A stretch of 64,000 nt of DNA from Gammaproteobacteria bacterium (GCA_021323735.1 JAJPKM010000018.1:1-64000); one strand, 5' to 3'. Positions 44,368-53,733 are shown, counted from the first letter of the stretch. The notes: generated by a model not told the origin, from the sequence alone. Program-made: numbers and translations.

Positions 44368-46512
44368 CTAGATCGAGAAGGTTTGGGCGGAGTCGGGAAG
44401 CTGGGCCAGTTGGTCGAGGAGGCGCGCCGTGCCGGCTACCTCGACGCGTTCGACCGGCGTCAGCCATTGCAAGGCCTCATCCAAAGATCGAGCGTCCGTA
44501 AGCTTCTGTTGTGCGGTAAAGAGGTTGGGATTCGGCTGGCCGCGCGGATCGGGGGGGCGCGGCAGGTTGCCGCCGATGTGCGCTACGCGCGCGTCGCGGT
44601 GGCGTGCCAGGTAACGCAATCCATCGGTGGGCAGCGCCTCGCCGGCGCGGACCAATTCTTCGCGGCGCGCGACCAGCGCCGGCGTCTCGACTTCTTCAGG
44701 CGTTCGCAGCAGTCCCAGACGCGACAGGAATCTACCGAGGCTTTCGCTGCCGCTGAGCCTCGACAGGGGTATGGCGAGAAAAAGCCCGAGAAGCGCGGGT
44801 GACACCCATGCCAGCAGGGGCGGTGAAATAAAATAAACGATCACGGCCGTAACGCAGCTCAACAGCATGTGCCGCCGATGAAAGCGCCAGGCATCGATCC
44901 AGCTGGTGCCGTCGGAATCGCGGCGCTGCGGCTTCCAGCCCGAATCCTTTCCCAAGAACACTTCGAGTACATGCCGGCATTGGACCACCATGAGTATCGG
45001 CGCGTACAGCGCCGACAGAACGACCTCCAGCAGGAAGCTCGCCATCACGCCGATGACCCCGCCGGCGCCGCGCCGTATGCGCTTGGACAACAGCGCGCGC
45101 ATCAGCCCGAGCATCTTGGGTATCAACAGGACCAGCATGCTGAACCAGAACAGCGCCATCATGAGCGTGACGTCGAACCGCGGCCAGGTGGGGAACAGCT
45201 GAAAGTCGTGGCTGAAATATTCGGGACGTATCAGCCGCGATTGAATCGCCAGAGCGAAACCGATGCCGATCATCACCAGCCACAGGGGCGAGGACAGGTA
45301 GCTCATGATGCCCACACTCAGGTGCATGCGGCTGATGAACCGCAAGCCGGCGGCACCGACGATCTTCATGTGCTGTAGATTCCCCTGGGCCCAGCGGCGG
45401 TCGCGGATGGCGATGTCGATGAGGGTGGGTGGAGACTCCTCCCACGAGCCGCCGACATCGGTGGCCATGCGCACCTTCCAGCCGCCGCGGCGCATGAGCG
45501 CCGCTTCGACGAAATCATGGGACAGCACGAAACCGCCGAAAGGCTTTCGGCCCTCGAGTTTGGGCAGGCCGCAGTACTGCGCGAAGGCGGACACGCGGAT
45601 GATGGCATTGTGCCCCCAGTAGTTGCCGCTGTCGCCCGACCAGGCCGCCAGGCCGCGCGTGATCACCGGGCCGTAGACGCAGGCCGCGAACTGCTGCAGG
45701 CGCGCAAAGAAGGTTCTCGCGCCGATCAGCTGCGGCGCGGTCTGCAAAATTCCCAGCTTAGGATCCGCCTGCATGGCATCGAGCAGGCGTTTCAAGGTGG
45801 GCGCATCGATCAAGCTGTCCGCGTCGAGCACGATCATGTGATCGTAGCGGCCGCCCCAACGCGTGACGAAGTCTTCGAGGTTGCCCGATTTGCGGGCGAT
45901 GTTCTGCCAGCGGCGCCGATACCACACCGGCATGATGGCGCCCAGCGCTGCGCGTAAATTAGCGACGCTCAGCGTTTCGCGGATCCATGCATCGGCGTTG
46001 GTGGAATCCGAGAGAATGACGATTTCGAAGCTGCGTTCGGCGCCGATCTTCTGCAGCGCTTCGCCCATGGCCTGCAGAGCCGCCGTGGTGCGGGTCGGGT
46101 CCTCGTTGTAAATCGGCATCACCAGCGCGGTGAGCGCGGCGCCCGCCGCGCTGCCATCCGCGGGAATCGAATCGCGCCGTTTCGAGGCGCCTGCCAGGAC
46201 GGAGCCGGCGGCGAAGGCAATCCAGCCCAGGGAAACGGCGAAGAAAAATATCATCGTGCCCTGCAGGAAGGTCATGCTCGCAAAGCGCACGACTTGCAGC
46301 ATTTGATAGACGCCGTACGTGGTGATCCCGGCTGTGACCGCGATCAGGATGAAACGCGCGTACAGCACGGCCGCCGAAATCAAGCGCCGCTCGGTCCGCC
46401 ACGGTTTGTAGCGCAGGTCTTGCGCCGGCATTCCCATAGGTGCCTCCGGCGGCATTCCGCCCGCCGGGATGGCGTCATCGCACGCGGCGCTGGGGGCTAG
46501 CTGGAGGTCCAT
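44368..46512 (-). CDS. opgH: Glucans biosynthesis glucosyltransferase OpgH
   Basis: A 714-residue inner-membrane glucosyltransferase that polymerises the beta-glucan backbone and extrudes it. GT2 motifs are IVLDADSLI (DxD) and the acceptor region, and the QxxRW-type motif appears as RDRRWAQGNLQH. Hydrophobic helices flank the catalytic domain at about 45-95 and from about 400 on. I prefer ATG 46512, which is overlapped by the end of opgG; TTG 46524 is an alternative. Translational coupling to opgG is likely. Confidence 0.94.
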   Translation of the reverse strand: MDLQLAPSAACDDAIPAGGMPPEAPMGMPAQDLRYKPWRTERRLISAAVLYARFILIAVTAGITTYGVYQMLQVVRFASMTFLQGTMIFFFAVSLGWIAFAAGSVLAGASKRRDSIPADGSAAGAALTALVMPIYNEDPTRTTAALQAMGEALQKIGAERSFEIVILSDSTNADAWIRETLSVANLRAALGAIMPVWYRRRWQNIARKSGNLEDFVTRWGGRYDHMIVLDADSLIDAPTLKRLLDAMQADPKLGILQTAPQLIGARTFFARLQQFAACVYGPVITRGLAAWSGDSGNYWGHNAIIRVSAFAQYCGLPKLEGRKPFGGFVLSHDFVEAALMRRGGWKVRMATDVGGSWEESPPTLIDIAIRDRRWAQGNLQHMKIVGAAGLRFISRMHLSVGIMSYLSSPLWLVMIGIGFALAIQSRLIRPEYFSHDFQLFPTWPRFDVTLMMALFWFSMLVLLIPKMLGLMRALLSKRIRRGAGGVIGVMASFLLEVVLSALYAPILMVVQCRHVLEVFLGKDSGWKPQRRDSDGTSWIDAWRFHRRHMLLSCVTAVIVYFISPPLLAWVSPALLGLFLAIPLSRLSGSESLGRFLSRLGLLRTPEEVETPALVARREELVRAGEALPTDGLRYLARHRDARVAHIGGNLPRPPDPRGQPNPNLFTAQQKLTDARSLDEALQWLTPVERVEVAGTARLLDQLAQLPDSAQTFSI

Positions 46513-48032
46513 CGATACAGCCAAGTTTCGCTCACGGGGGTATCGCCGCGCATGACTCGCAGCCGCAGCTCGATCAACTCAGCGTCCTTCGGATCGATTT
46601 CAAAGCTGGCGCGTAAGCCGTGCAATTCGCCGTTCGAGACCAGGCTGGCGTTTGAAATCGCGCCAGCCGAGGCGCCCAGATCGAGGCGCAGGCCGTCGAG
46701 CTTCTCGCCGGCGCCCACGATGTCCAGCAGAAAGACGCGCCGCTTGCGATCGATGCTGGCGCCGGAGCGCGTGGCCAGCACTTTGCCCATCCCCTTCGGC
46801 AGCGGGGGCTCGTCGCTCCAGGTAATGTCATAGGCGAACTGCACCGGATGGTTCGGGGTCAGCACCTGTGCCGGACGCCAGAAGGCGACAATGTTGTCAT
46901 TGGTCTCGCGGCCCGAGGGAATCTCCACCAGCTCGACCGCCCCGGAACCCCAATCGCCGTGCGGCGTGACCCAGGCGCTGGGCCGCCGTTCATACTGAGC
47001 GTCAAAATCCTGGAAATCGCTTTGCTGCCGGGAGCGCTGCACCAGGCCGAATCCTTGCGGCATCTCCCGCGTGAACGCCGAGACTTGGAGCTTGAGCGGA
47101 TTTGCCAGCGGCCGAAACAATTGCTCTCCGCTCTTGGTGGCGATCTGCAGACCGTCGGAATCGTGGACCTCCGGCCGGTAGTCGTCCAGGCGCCCGCGGT
47201 TGGTCTCATCGAAGAGGAACATGGAGGTCAGCGGTGCGATGCCGACCACGCGCATTTCGGCGCGTGGGCACAGCGTCATTTCGACTTCGGTTCGAGTCTC
47301 CACGCCCGGCCTGACGGTGAACTTGTATGCGCCGGTGGCGGACTGGCTTTCCAGCAGGGCATAGATGACGATGGCGCTGGCACGCGGATCCGGCCGCTCG
47401 ATCCAGAAATGCGTGAACGCGGGAAACTCTTCGCCGATCGGATCGCCGGTGTTGATGGCCAGGCCGCGGCCCGACAATCCATAGAGAAGATTCTTGGCAA
47501 CCGCCCGGAAATAACTCGCCCCCTGGAACACCAAGAACTCATCCCAGACCTTGTTCGAATTGATCCGGAAGCGAAGCCTGAATCCCGAGAGGGGCAGCGA
47601 CACATTGGCAAGCTGCGCCGGAATCGTACCGGACATTTGAAACATCGCGGGGGTCGCAACCAAGTCCGTGGCGATGCCATCCTCCACGGTCGATACCGTG
47701 ACGGCGCTGGGCATGTTGTAGGCCGCCCGCAGCAGTTCGAGGCGGAAGGGTAATTTCTCCGCCCGCCAAATGCCGGCATCCGGATTGAAATGCAGGCTGC
47801 GGTATTGCTCCGGACTGAGCTTGTCCAGTGCCGCCGGCAGGCTATTGCGTTGCGGTGCATACGACGTCGCCGCTCGGTGTTTGGCCTCCTCCAACAGCGT
47901 ATCGAAAGTAAAAGGGTAGCTCTTGACGAGGTTCGCCGCGGGCGTCGGCGATGCCGGCCCGGCTCCGTAGGCCTGCAGCGCGATGACGGTAAGGGCCAAT
48001 GCCCCCATTGACTTGGCAATCGATCTGCGCAT
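46497..48032 (-). CDS. opgG: Periplasmic glucan biosynthesis protein OpgG
   Basis: A 511-residue exported MdoG-family protein required for backbone synthesis of periplasmic glucans. A Sec signal peptide is at about 1-24. Family segments include YSHFNPDAGIWRAEKLPFRLE-like LHFNPDAGIWRAEKLPFRLE, YFRAVAKNLLYGLSGRGLA, FTHFWIERPDPRASA and EVHDSDGLQIAT. The long in-frame extension upstream to 48596 is not protein-like and overlaps ctlX, so the start is ATG 48032. opgH begins inside its last codons. Osmotic regulation is known for the family but no element is visible here. Confidence 0.94.
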   Translation of the reverse strand: MRRSIAKSMGALALTVIALQAYGAGPASPTPAANLVKSYPFTFDTLLEEAKHRAATSYAPQRNSLPAALDKLSPEQYRSLHFNPDAGIWRAEKLPFRLELLRAAYNMPSAVTVSTVEDGIATDLVATPAMFQMSGTIPAQLANVSLPLSGFRLRFRINSNKVWDEFLVFQGASYFRAVAKNLLYGLSGRGLAINTGDPIGEEFPAFTHFWIERPDPRASAIVIYALLESQSATGAYKFTVRPGVETRTEVEMTLCPRAEMRVVGIAPLTSMFLFDETNRGRLDDYRPEVHDSDGLQIATKSGEQLFRPLANPLKLQVSAFTREMPQGFGLVQRSRQQSDFQDFDAQYERRPSAWVTPHGDWGSGAVELVEIPSGRETNDNIVAFWRPAQVLTPNHPVQFAYDITWSDEPPLPKGMGKVLATRSGASIDRKRRVFLLDIVGAGEKLDGLRLDLGASAGAISNASLVSNGELHGLRASFEIDPKDAELIELRLRVMRGDTPVSETWLYRWTSS

Positions 48033-48122
48033 TGTACCCCAGAAAAAACCTTGGAAACTGTCAGTAAGTCCGTGTGAGCCACGGGTAATACTCAGACAGG
48101 CTGCTAGTATAGTGCCTGCCCT

Positions 48123-49112
48123 ATGTCGCTCGCAGATCATCCTGGCCGGGAGCCGCAAAGCGCCGGATCCGTGCTCATGGTGCGGCCCGCCCGTTTCGCC
48201 TGCAATCCGCAAACCGCCGCCAGCAACGCTTTCCAGGAGCGTCCTACGACGATTGCCGGCCCCGACCTGCAATCTGCGGCCCTTGGGGAGTTCGAGGCGG
48301 TGGCGCTGGCCTTGGAGCGCGCCGGCGTGGGAGTACTGATCGCCGCGGATGCTCCGGAGCCTCCCAAGCCGGATGCCATATTCCCCAATAATTGGGTGAG
48401 CTTCCATCACGACGGCACGGTGGCGCTCTATCCCATGCAGGCGCTCAATCGGCGTTGGGAACGGCGCGACGCCATCCTGGAGCAAGTCATCCGCCAGGGC
48501 GCCTTTCGGGTATCGCGCACGGTGGATTTTACTCATCGGGAAGCGGAGGGGAAGTTTCTCGAGGGCACCGGCAGTGTGGTGCTCGATCGGGTGCATCGGG
48601 TGGCCTATGCCTGCTCTTCACCGCGTACCGATCTTGACGTCCTGGGTGAATTTGCCCAGCAGCTGGACTATGAGTTGATGGCCTTCGATGCCCTGGACCG
48701 CGGCGGGCGAGCCATCTATCACACCAATGTCATGATGGCAATCGGCACGGCGTTCGCGGTGATCTGCGCAGAGGCAATACCCCATGAAGAGCACCGCACC
48801 GCCGTAATTTCCATGCTGCGCGCCACCGGGCATGCCGTAGTCGAAATCACCCTGGAACAAATGGAGCGGTTCGCGGCCAATGTGCTGGAACTCGAGTCCT
48901 CCGCGGGCACGCTGATCGCGCTGTCGACGACGGCTTTGAACAGCCTCACTCGGATGCAGCGCGGCATCCTGGAGTCGCATGCGGCGCTGGTCGCGGTGTC
49001 CATTCCCACCATCGAGCGCATCGGTGGTGGCGGTGTGCGCTGCATGCTGGCGGAGATTCACTTGCCGAAGCGGGCTGGGACTCAGGCGATGGTGGCGATC
49101 CCCGGCACTTAA
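48123..49112 (+). CDS. ctlX: Citrulline utilisation hydrolase / amidinotransferase family (CtlX)
   Basis: A 329-residue protein with the five-bladed pentein fold of amidinotransferases and arginine deiminases. It starts in MVRPARFACNPQTAASNAFQ-like sequence (VLMVRPARFACNPQTAASN), has DAIFPNNWVSFHHDGTVALYPM with the conserved Asn-Asn-Trp, and ends GGGGVRCMLAEIHLP, which holds the catalytic cysteine. Closest known grouping is CtlX, from citrulline catabolism. It is divergent from opgG, 90 bases away, and followed by plsY after 15 bases. Confidence 0.88.
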   Translation: MSLADHPGREPQSAGSVLMVRPARFACNPQTAASNAFQERPTTIAGPDLQSAALGEFEAVALALERAGVGVLIAADAPEPPKPDAIFPNNWVSFHHDGTVALYPMQALNRRWERRDAILEQVIRQGAFRVSRTVDFTHREAEGKFLEGTGSVVLDRVHRVAYACSSPRTDLDVLGEFAQQLDYELMAFDALDRGGRAIYHTNVMMAIGTAFAVICAEAIPHEEHRTAVISMLRATGHAVVEITLEQMERFAANVLELESSAGTLIALSTTALNSLTRMQRGILESHAALVAVSIPTIERIGGGGVRCMLAEIHLPKRAGTQAMVAIPGT

Positions 49113-49127
49113 GTCATAATCGCTCGT

Positions 49128-49772
49128 ATGCTGGAACTTGGCGTCAAACTGCTCATCGCATACTTGCTCGGCACCTTGCTCGGCAGTTTGATCCTGGGTC
49201 GCCTGCGCGGCGTGGATATCCGCAGCATGGGCAGCGGCAACGCGGGCGCGACCAATGCCCTGCGCACCCAGGGCAAGCTGTTCGGATTCCTGGTGCTAGC
49301 CATCGATGTTGCGAAGGGCATGGCCGCGGTTTGGTGGCTGCCGTCGGCGGCATTGCCGGGCATCGGCATCGACTTGAATGTTTCGCGCGAGTGGCTGACG
49401 GCGGCATGCGGCTTCGCCGTGATCGTCGGACATGTCTATCCCGTGTGGTTCGGATTTCGCGGCGGCAAGGGCGCCGCGACGGTGATCGGGGTGGTCGCGG
49501 CGATGGATTTCCGCTTGCTGTTGCCGCTGCTGTTGAGCTGGATCGTCGTGCTGCTGCTCTTTGGCTATGTCGGCCTGGCCACCATGATGGCCACCGTCGT
49601 GCTGGCGGTGGCGGTCGTCCTGCTGCGGCCGAGCAACCTCTCGCTCTGTACCTTCTGCGCGGCGGTGGCCGTCTTCGTCATCTTCACCCATCGCAGCAAT
49701 ATCGCGCGCATGCGCGCCGGCAAAGAGAATCGTGTACGGCGGCTATGGTTGTTTCGGCCCCGAACGGTATAG
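49128..49772 (+). CDS. plsY: Glycerol-3-phosphate acyltransferase PlsY
   Basis: A 214-residue membrane protein transferring acyl groups from acyl phosphate to glycerol 3-phosphate, the first step of phospholipid synthesis. The three signature motifs are SMGSGNAGATNALR (residues about 34-47), GFRGGKGAATVIG (about 108-120) and GHVYPVWFG between them. Five membrane helices are evident. It overlaps the birA start by 28 bases, though the two functions are unrelated. Confidence 0.94.
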   Translation: MLELGVKLLIAYLLGTLLGSLILGRLRGVDIRSMGSGNAGATNALRTQGKLFGFLVLAIDVAKGMAAVWWLPSAALPGIGIDLNVSREWLTAACGFAVIVGHVYPVWFGFRGGKGAATVIGVVAAMDFRLLLPLLLSWIVVLLLFGYVGLATMMATVVLAVAVVLLRPSNLSLCTFCAAVAVFVIFTHRSNIARMRAGKENRVRRLWLFRPRTV

Positions 49773-50761
49773 AACACCCGCCCTTGCTGGTGCTGTTGTC
49801 GGACGGTGAGCTGCATTCCGGCGAGTGGCTGGCGAAGGAGTTGGCCCAAACCCGTGCCGCGGTCTGGAAGGGCGTGCAGCGCCTGCGGGCCACCGGCATA
49901 GAAGTTCATGCCGTCGCGCGCCGGGGTTATCGCCTCGCGAACCGCGTGGAATTGCTGGACGCGAGGCGCATCACGGCCGAACTGACGGAGGAGGGCCGCG
50001 CGCATCTGCATGGTCTCGAACTACGGTACGAGGTCGATTCGACCAACACCCGCTTGCTCGCGGCCGCGCCGCCTCCGCCCGGCACGGCAGATGTCTGCGC
50101 GAGCGAATTGCAGCACGCCGGCCGCGGCAGGCTCGGGCGCCGCTGGATTGCACCCTTCGGCGGCGGCATTGCGATGTCGCTCGGTTGGACCTGCAGCGAC
50201 GTGGTGCGGACCCTGCCGGCCTTGAGCCTCGGGGTGGGTGTTGCCGTGTCGCGGGCATTGGCGCGAGCCGGTGCGCAGGGGATCACGCTCAAGTGGCCCA
50301 ACGATATTTGGTTCCGTGACCGCAAGCTCGGGGGCGTTTTGATCGAACTGCGCGCCGAGTCGGGAGGCCCGGCGCATGTGGTGATCGGCGTCGGCATCAA
50401 CGTGTCGCTGCCGGCGCAGGCGCGGCGGGAAATCGAGGCCGGCGGCGCGGCCGTGGCGGCGGCGGCGGACGCATGTGCGGCCCCGCCATCGCGCAATGCG
50501 GTGGCCGGGGCCATTTTGGATGAACTTTTGAGTATGCTGGTGCGGTATGAGCGCTTGGGATTTTCTGCATTCCGGGACGAGTGGACCACCCTGGACGGCT
50601 TGAGGGATCGCCCGGCGGAGGTCACTGTAGGGGGCACGACGATCCGGGGGGTTGCCCGCGGCGTCGATTCGGATGGGGCATTGCTGCTCGAAACCCGAGA
50701 TGGCCTGCAACGATTTGTTTCCGGCGAGGCCAGCTTGCGCTTGAGTGCGGGTGACGCGTGA
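49745..50761 (+). CDS. birA: Bifunctional biotin ligase and biotin operon repressor
   Basis: A 338-residue protein. An N-terminal winged helix (LSDGELHSGEWLAKELAQTR through RGYRLAN) is followed by a biotin-protein ligase domain with GRGRLGRRW (biotinyl-AMP loop), TLKWPNDIWFRDRKLGGVLIEL and a C-terminal SH3-like domain (DGLRDRPAEVTVGG). It attaches biotin to acetyl-CoA carboxylase and can repress biotin genes. ATG 49745 is inside plsY, in frame. The usual next gene coaX is missing; the SPOR gene follows directly as GTGA. Confidence 0.93.
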   Translation: MVVSAPNGIEHPPLLVLLSDGELHSGEWLAKELAQTRAAVWKGVQRLRATGIEVHAVARRGYRLANRVELLDARRITAELTEEGRAHLHGLELRYEVDSTNTRLLAAAPPPPGTADVCASELQHAGRGRLGRRWIAPFGGGIAMSLGWTCSDVVRTLPALSLGVGVAVSRALARAGAQGITLKWPNDIWFRDRKLGGVLIELRAESGGPAHVVIGVGINVSLPAQARREIEAGGAAVAAAADACAAPPSRNAVAGAILDELLSMLVRYERLGFSAFRDEWTTLDGLRDRPAEVTVGGTTIRGVARGVDSDGALLLETRDGLQRFVSGEASLRLSAGDA

Positions 50762-51540
50762 CACTATTGAAGGGTATGGTTGTGTGCCTGGTGCTTGCCA
50801 ATGTGTGCTATTTCCTATGGCAGCGCGGTATCGCCAAGGCGCCCGAGGTCGTCGCGGTAGCGCCGCCCACTCCCGGGACCTTGAAGCTGGCCTCGGAGGC
50901 CTCCGGCGCGCCGCGCGGCGAAGCCGGCGGCAATTCCCCGGCGCCGAGTGCCACGAGCGCGGGCGTGGCCGCAGCGGCGCCCACTGTGGCACCCGCCGCG
51001 GCATCCACTGCGGACGATGCGCCGCGTTCCGGCGGAAACTCCGCACTGCTTACCAATGTAAAGCGTTGCATCAGCGTGGGACCGTTTCGCGACGTGTCCG
51101 AGGCCGCGCATGCTGCATCGACCTTGCGCGGCGGCGGTTATGACCCGCGCCAGCGCGTCGCGGATGGTGAGGTGTGGGCGGGAGTGTGGGTGTACCTGCC
51201 GCTTCCGGTGGTGCACCCCCTGGTCGAGCAGATGCTGGCCAAGCTCAAGGCCGGCGGCATCGACGACGCGCTGGAAATGCCGGGCCCCAACGAGGGACCG
51301 GTAATATCGCTGGGTCTCTACAGCGAGCCCAAGCGCGCACAGGCTCGGGTCGCTCAAGCGCAGGCCCTGGGGTTCAATCCGGGCATCGCGGATCGCAAGC
51401 GCAACGGCAATGTGTATTGGATCGACATCGATTTGAAGCCCACCGACAGTCTGTTGAATCCCTCCGACCTGCAAGGCGAATCCGGCCGCATCGTTCGTCT
51501 CGAAGTCAAAGGATGTCCGTCCGCGGGTGCGCAGCCATGA
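50758..51540 (+). CDS. SPOR-domain membrane protein
   Basis: A 260-residue protein with one N-terminal membrane helix (about 3-21), an alanine/proline-rich linker to about 95, and two SPOR-like repeats. The first is CISVGPFRDVSEAAHAASTL (about 103-122) and the second VISLGLYSEPKRAQARVAQA (about 182-201). SPOR domains bind denuded glycan strands of peptidoglycan and localise to the division site. It begins inside the birA stop (GTGA) and its own stop overlaps the next gene (ATGA). Confidence 0.87.
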   Translation: MTLLKGMVVCLVLANVCYFLWQRGIAKAPEVVAVAPPTPGTLKLASEASGAPRGEAGGNSPAPSATSAGVAAAAPTVAPAAASTADDAPRSGGNSALLTNVKRCISVGPFRDVSEAAHAASTLRGGGYDPRQRVADGEVWAGVWVYLPLPVVHPLVEQMLAKLKAGGIDDALEMPGPNEGPVISLGLYSEPKRAQARVAQAQALGFNPGIADRKRNGNVYWIDIDLKPTDSLLNPSDLQGESGRIVRLEVKGCPSAGAQP

Positions 51541-51896
51541 GTGTCCGGCGCGTTTTATTGGGGACGCTGGCGGGTCTTGGCGCCATCATCGGCTACGGCT
51601 GCCTTCTGGTCTTTCTCTATCTCGTCGGCACGCAGGCCTACCGCTTTTTTCGCGAAGGAGAATGGATGCATGTGGGCATGGGCGATGGCATCCGGTTCGG
51701 ATTGGTGCATTGCTGTGTGAAGGAAGGCGCCGGCGGCAAGCTCGCGGTTTTTCTTCAATGGTGGGAGTCGCCGGCAACCTGGCTGGGGCTGCATAAGGTG
51801 TTCGAGGTGATTCCGGCATCGCTGGCCTTGTTTGCGGTCAGCATGGTCGGCAATAGTTTGTTCATCTACTGCAGGGATCGTCTGCAGCAGCGCTGA
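51537..51896 (+). CDS. Small two-helix membrane protein
   Basis: A 119-residue protein with membrane helices at about 10-31 (LAGLGAIIGYGCLLVFLYLV) and 89-107. A soluble loop of about 55 residues between them carries GDGIRFGLVHCCVKEGAGG. It overlaps the SPOR-domain gene by four bases (ATGA) and is presumably coupled to it. No family is recognised. It is convergent with the cysteine-cluster gene. Confidence 0.75.
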   Translation: MSVRRVLLGTLAGLGAIIGYGCLLVFLYLVGTQAYRFFREGEWMHVGMGDGIRFGLVHCCVKEGAGGKLAVFLQWWESPATWLGLHKVFEVIPASLALFAVSMVGNSLFIYCRDRLQQR

Positions 51897-51929
51897 CTCG
51901 CCCATGTCATGACAACGAGGGGTGGGATG

Positions 51930-52748
51930 CTAGGAGCCCGTGGCTAGGTAGGGACCGAACAAGGCTTCGCGCGCGAAGTTGAGGTGTTGATAGGACACGG
52001 CATCCGAGTCGCGTACATGGAGCCCGATGCCCCCATGAGCCGCGACATCCTCCAACGTTTCGGATCGATCCGACACGAAGCGCCACTGGGTAGGGACGGG
52101 TACATCGTCATGGGCTTGGACGGCGCGCTCCAATGCGGACAACAGGGCCTCGGGCCGCGGCGAATAAATCAGCACCGCTTCGTGAACCAGGGCTGCGTCC
52201 ATGATGTTCAACGCAACGCACAGCCTGCTCTTCAGCAGCGCATCTGCCGCGTCGGCGTCGCGCCATGAGCTCACATCCTGGCGAACCACGTCGTTCATCG
52301 TCCTGCCGCTGCGCTCGAGTACCGGCAGGTCCTTCATCCATGCCTCCGGTGGGCACAGCTTCTTCGCCGGGTTCAGCGCTATCGATGGATTGATTTCCAC
52401 CGGATAGATGCGGCACACCAGCGGCCGATCCGCATAGATTGCACAACGCGTATCGGGCAAGAGATTGGGGCAGGCTCCTGCATTGTTCGCGGCCAGGATG
52501 ACGACGACGCGCATCGGCAGGGTTCCGCTCATCGCCGCGAACGAGCGGCGCTTGAAGTGGGCGGCGCCGGGATCTTCGTCGGCCAGGCCCCGTGGCCAGG
52601 GCGATGCTTCACAGATCAGCTGAACCGAGTGGCCGCGATTCAGCCAGCCGATCGCCTCCGCGACGGTGAGCGGAACCTTCGAGTCCCGGCAGCATTTACC
52701 GCATTGCGTGCATTTGAAATGAATATCCACGCCGGCCATTTGCCCCAT
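51930..52748 (-). CDS. YkgJ-type cysteine cluster protein
   Basis: A 272-residue protein with the N-terminal metal-binding cluster FKCTQCGKCCRD (CxxCxxCC) and the second half-site GACPNLLPDTRCAIYADRPLVCRIYP, characteristic of the YkgJ family, which likely binds zinc or an iron-sulfur cluster. The remaining 130 residues are helical. The family function is unknown. A start at ATG 52739 (MAGVDIH) is also possible. Repeats upstream of the next, divergent, gene lie beyond its start. Confidence 0.87.
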   Translation of the reverse strand: MGQMAGVDIHFKCTQCGKCCRDSKVPLTVAEAIGWLNRGHSVQLICEASPWPRGLADEDPGAAHFKRRSFAAMSGTLPMRVVVILAANNAGACPNLLPDTRCAIYADRPLVCRIYPVEINPSIALNPAKKLCPPEAWMKDLPVLERSGRTMNDVVRQDVSSWRDADAADALLKSRLCVALNIMDAALVHEAVLIYSPRPEALLSALERAVQAHDDVPVPTQWRFVSDRSETLEDVAAHGGIGLHVRDSDAVSYQHLNFAREALFGPYLATGS

Positions 52749-52805
52749 CCACCCTTTCTCGCTGCACCCTTGGAGCCTGCGAGCATACCCGCCCAGAGAG
52801 AGTAT

Positions 52806-52870
52806 TATCCGCAGAGTTTTATCCCTGGCTCTATCCGTAGGGTCCTATCCCCTTGAGTTTTACCCTGGCT
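52806..52870. repeat. Short repeats between divergent genes
   Basis: TATCC occurs at 52806, 52820, 52832 and 52846, spaced 14, 12 and 14 bases. Within the same stretch GAGTTTTATCCCTGGCT (52814-52830) is almost repeated as GAGTTTTACCCTGGCT (52855-52870). The region is the leader and promoter of the methyltransferase gene at 52885. Confidence 0.5.
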
Positions 52871-52884
52871 TTGGTGGAAACCGC

Positions 52885-53733
52885 ATGATCGATGAATCCT
52901 CCGTTACTCATGTGACCGACACGGCGTATTGGGTGGCGCATTTCCGGGCGAAGGAGAGTCAGCGGCGGACGCCCGTGTTCAACGATTCGCTCGCCGCCCT
53001 GTTGAGCGGCAAGCGCGGCCGAAAGATCGCGCGCTCCATTCCGCGGGCGTCCATGGTGGAGTGGGGCATGGTCGTGCGTACCTCGGCCATCGATCGGTTG
53101 ATACATGAGTCGCTGCAATCCGGGGTCGACGCCGTGTTGAATCTGGGTGCGGGCCTGGATACGCGGCCTTACCGGATGAATCTGCCCGCCGAGCTTCGCT
53201 GGATCGAAGTGGATTTTCCGAATCTCATCGAATTGAAGAACGCCAAGCTGGCGGAGCACGAACCCGTTTGCCGGCTGGAACGCGTCGGCATGGATTTATC
53301 GGACCGCCCGTCCCGCAACGAGGTCTTCGCACGTATCGGGGCGGCGTCGAAGAGCGTGTTGGTGATCACCGAAGGCGTCATATCCTATTTCTCGAATTCC
53401 GAGATTGCCAACCTTGCCGATGACCTGCGCGCAATCCCGTCATTTCACCGGTGGATTCAGGATTTCGACAATGCCCCCAAGCGCAGACTGCCTTCGGGCT
53501 GGGCGAAGAAGCTCGAAGCCGCGCCATTCCTCTTCGAGGTGAAGGACTGGTTTGGCTTCTTCGAGAAATACGGCTGGAAAGCCCTCGAGACCGTGACCAC
53601 GGCCGAAGAGTCCGAGCGCATCGGCAGGCCATATCCCTGGGATCTGCCGTATGGACTGCTGCTGCGCGCGTTGCCGAAGGAAATGAGCCGAAGAATACTC
53701 GGCCTGAGCGGCGTGGTAATGATGCAGAGATAG
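52885..53733 (+). CDS. SAM-dependent methyltransferase, leucine carboxyl methyltransferase-like (TIGR00027)
   Basis: A 282-residue class I methyltransferase of the PPM1/LCMT-like family. The SAM motif I is VDAVLNLGAGLDTRPYRMN (about residues 72-90), motif II WIEVDFPNLIELKNAKL, then SVLVITEGVISYFSNSEIANL. N-terminal TDTAYWVAHFRAKES is typical. In actinobacteria many paralogues occur, but the substrates are unidentified. It lies alone, convergent with the PAP2 gene. Confidence 0.9.
   Translation: MIDESSVTHVTDTAYWVAHFRAKESQRRTPVFNDSLAALLSGKRGRKIARSIPRASMVEWGMVVRTSAIDRLIHESLQSGVDAVLNLGAGLDTRPYRMNLPAELRWIEVDFPNLIELKNAKLAEHEPVCRLERVGMDLSDRPSRNEVFARIGAASKSVLVITEGVISYFSNSEIANLADDLRAIPSFHRWIQDFDNAPKRRLPSGWAKKLEAAPFLFEVKDWFGFFEKYGWKALETVTTAEESERIGRPYPWDLPYGLLLRALPKEMSRRILGLSGVVMMQR

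Noticed and set aside
48033-48596. N-terminal extension of opgG by 188 codons
   Set aside because: It overlaps ctlX on the other strand; the signal peptide at 48032 is a proper start.
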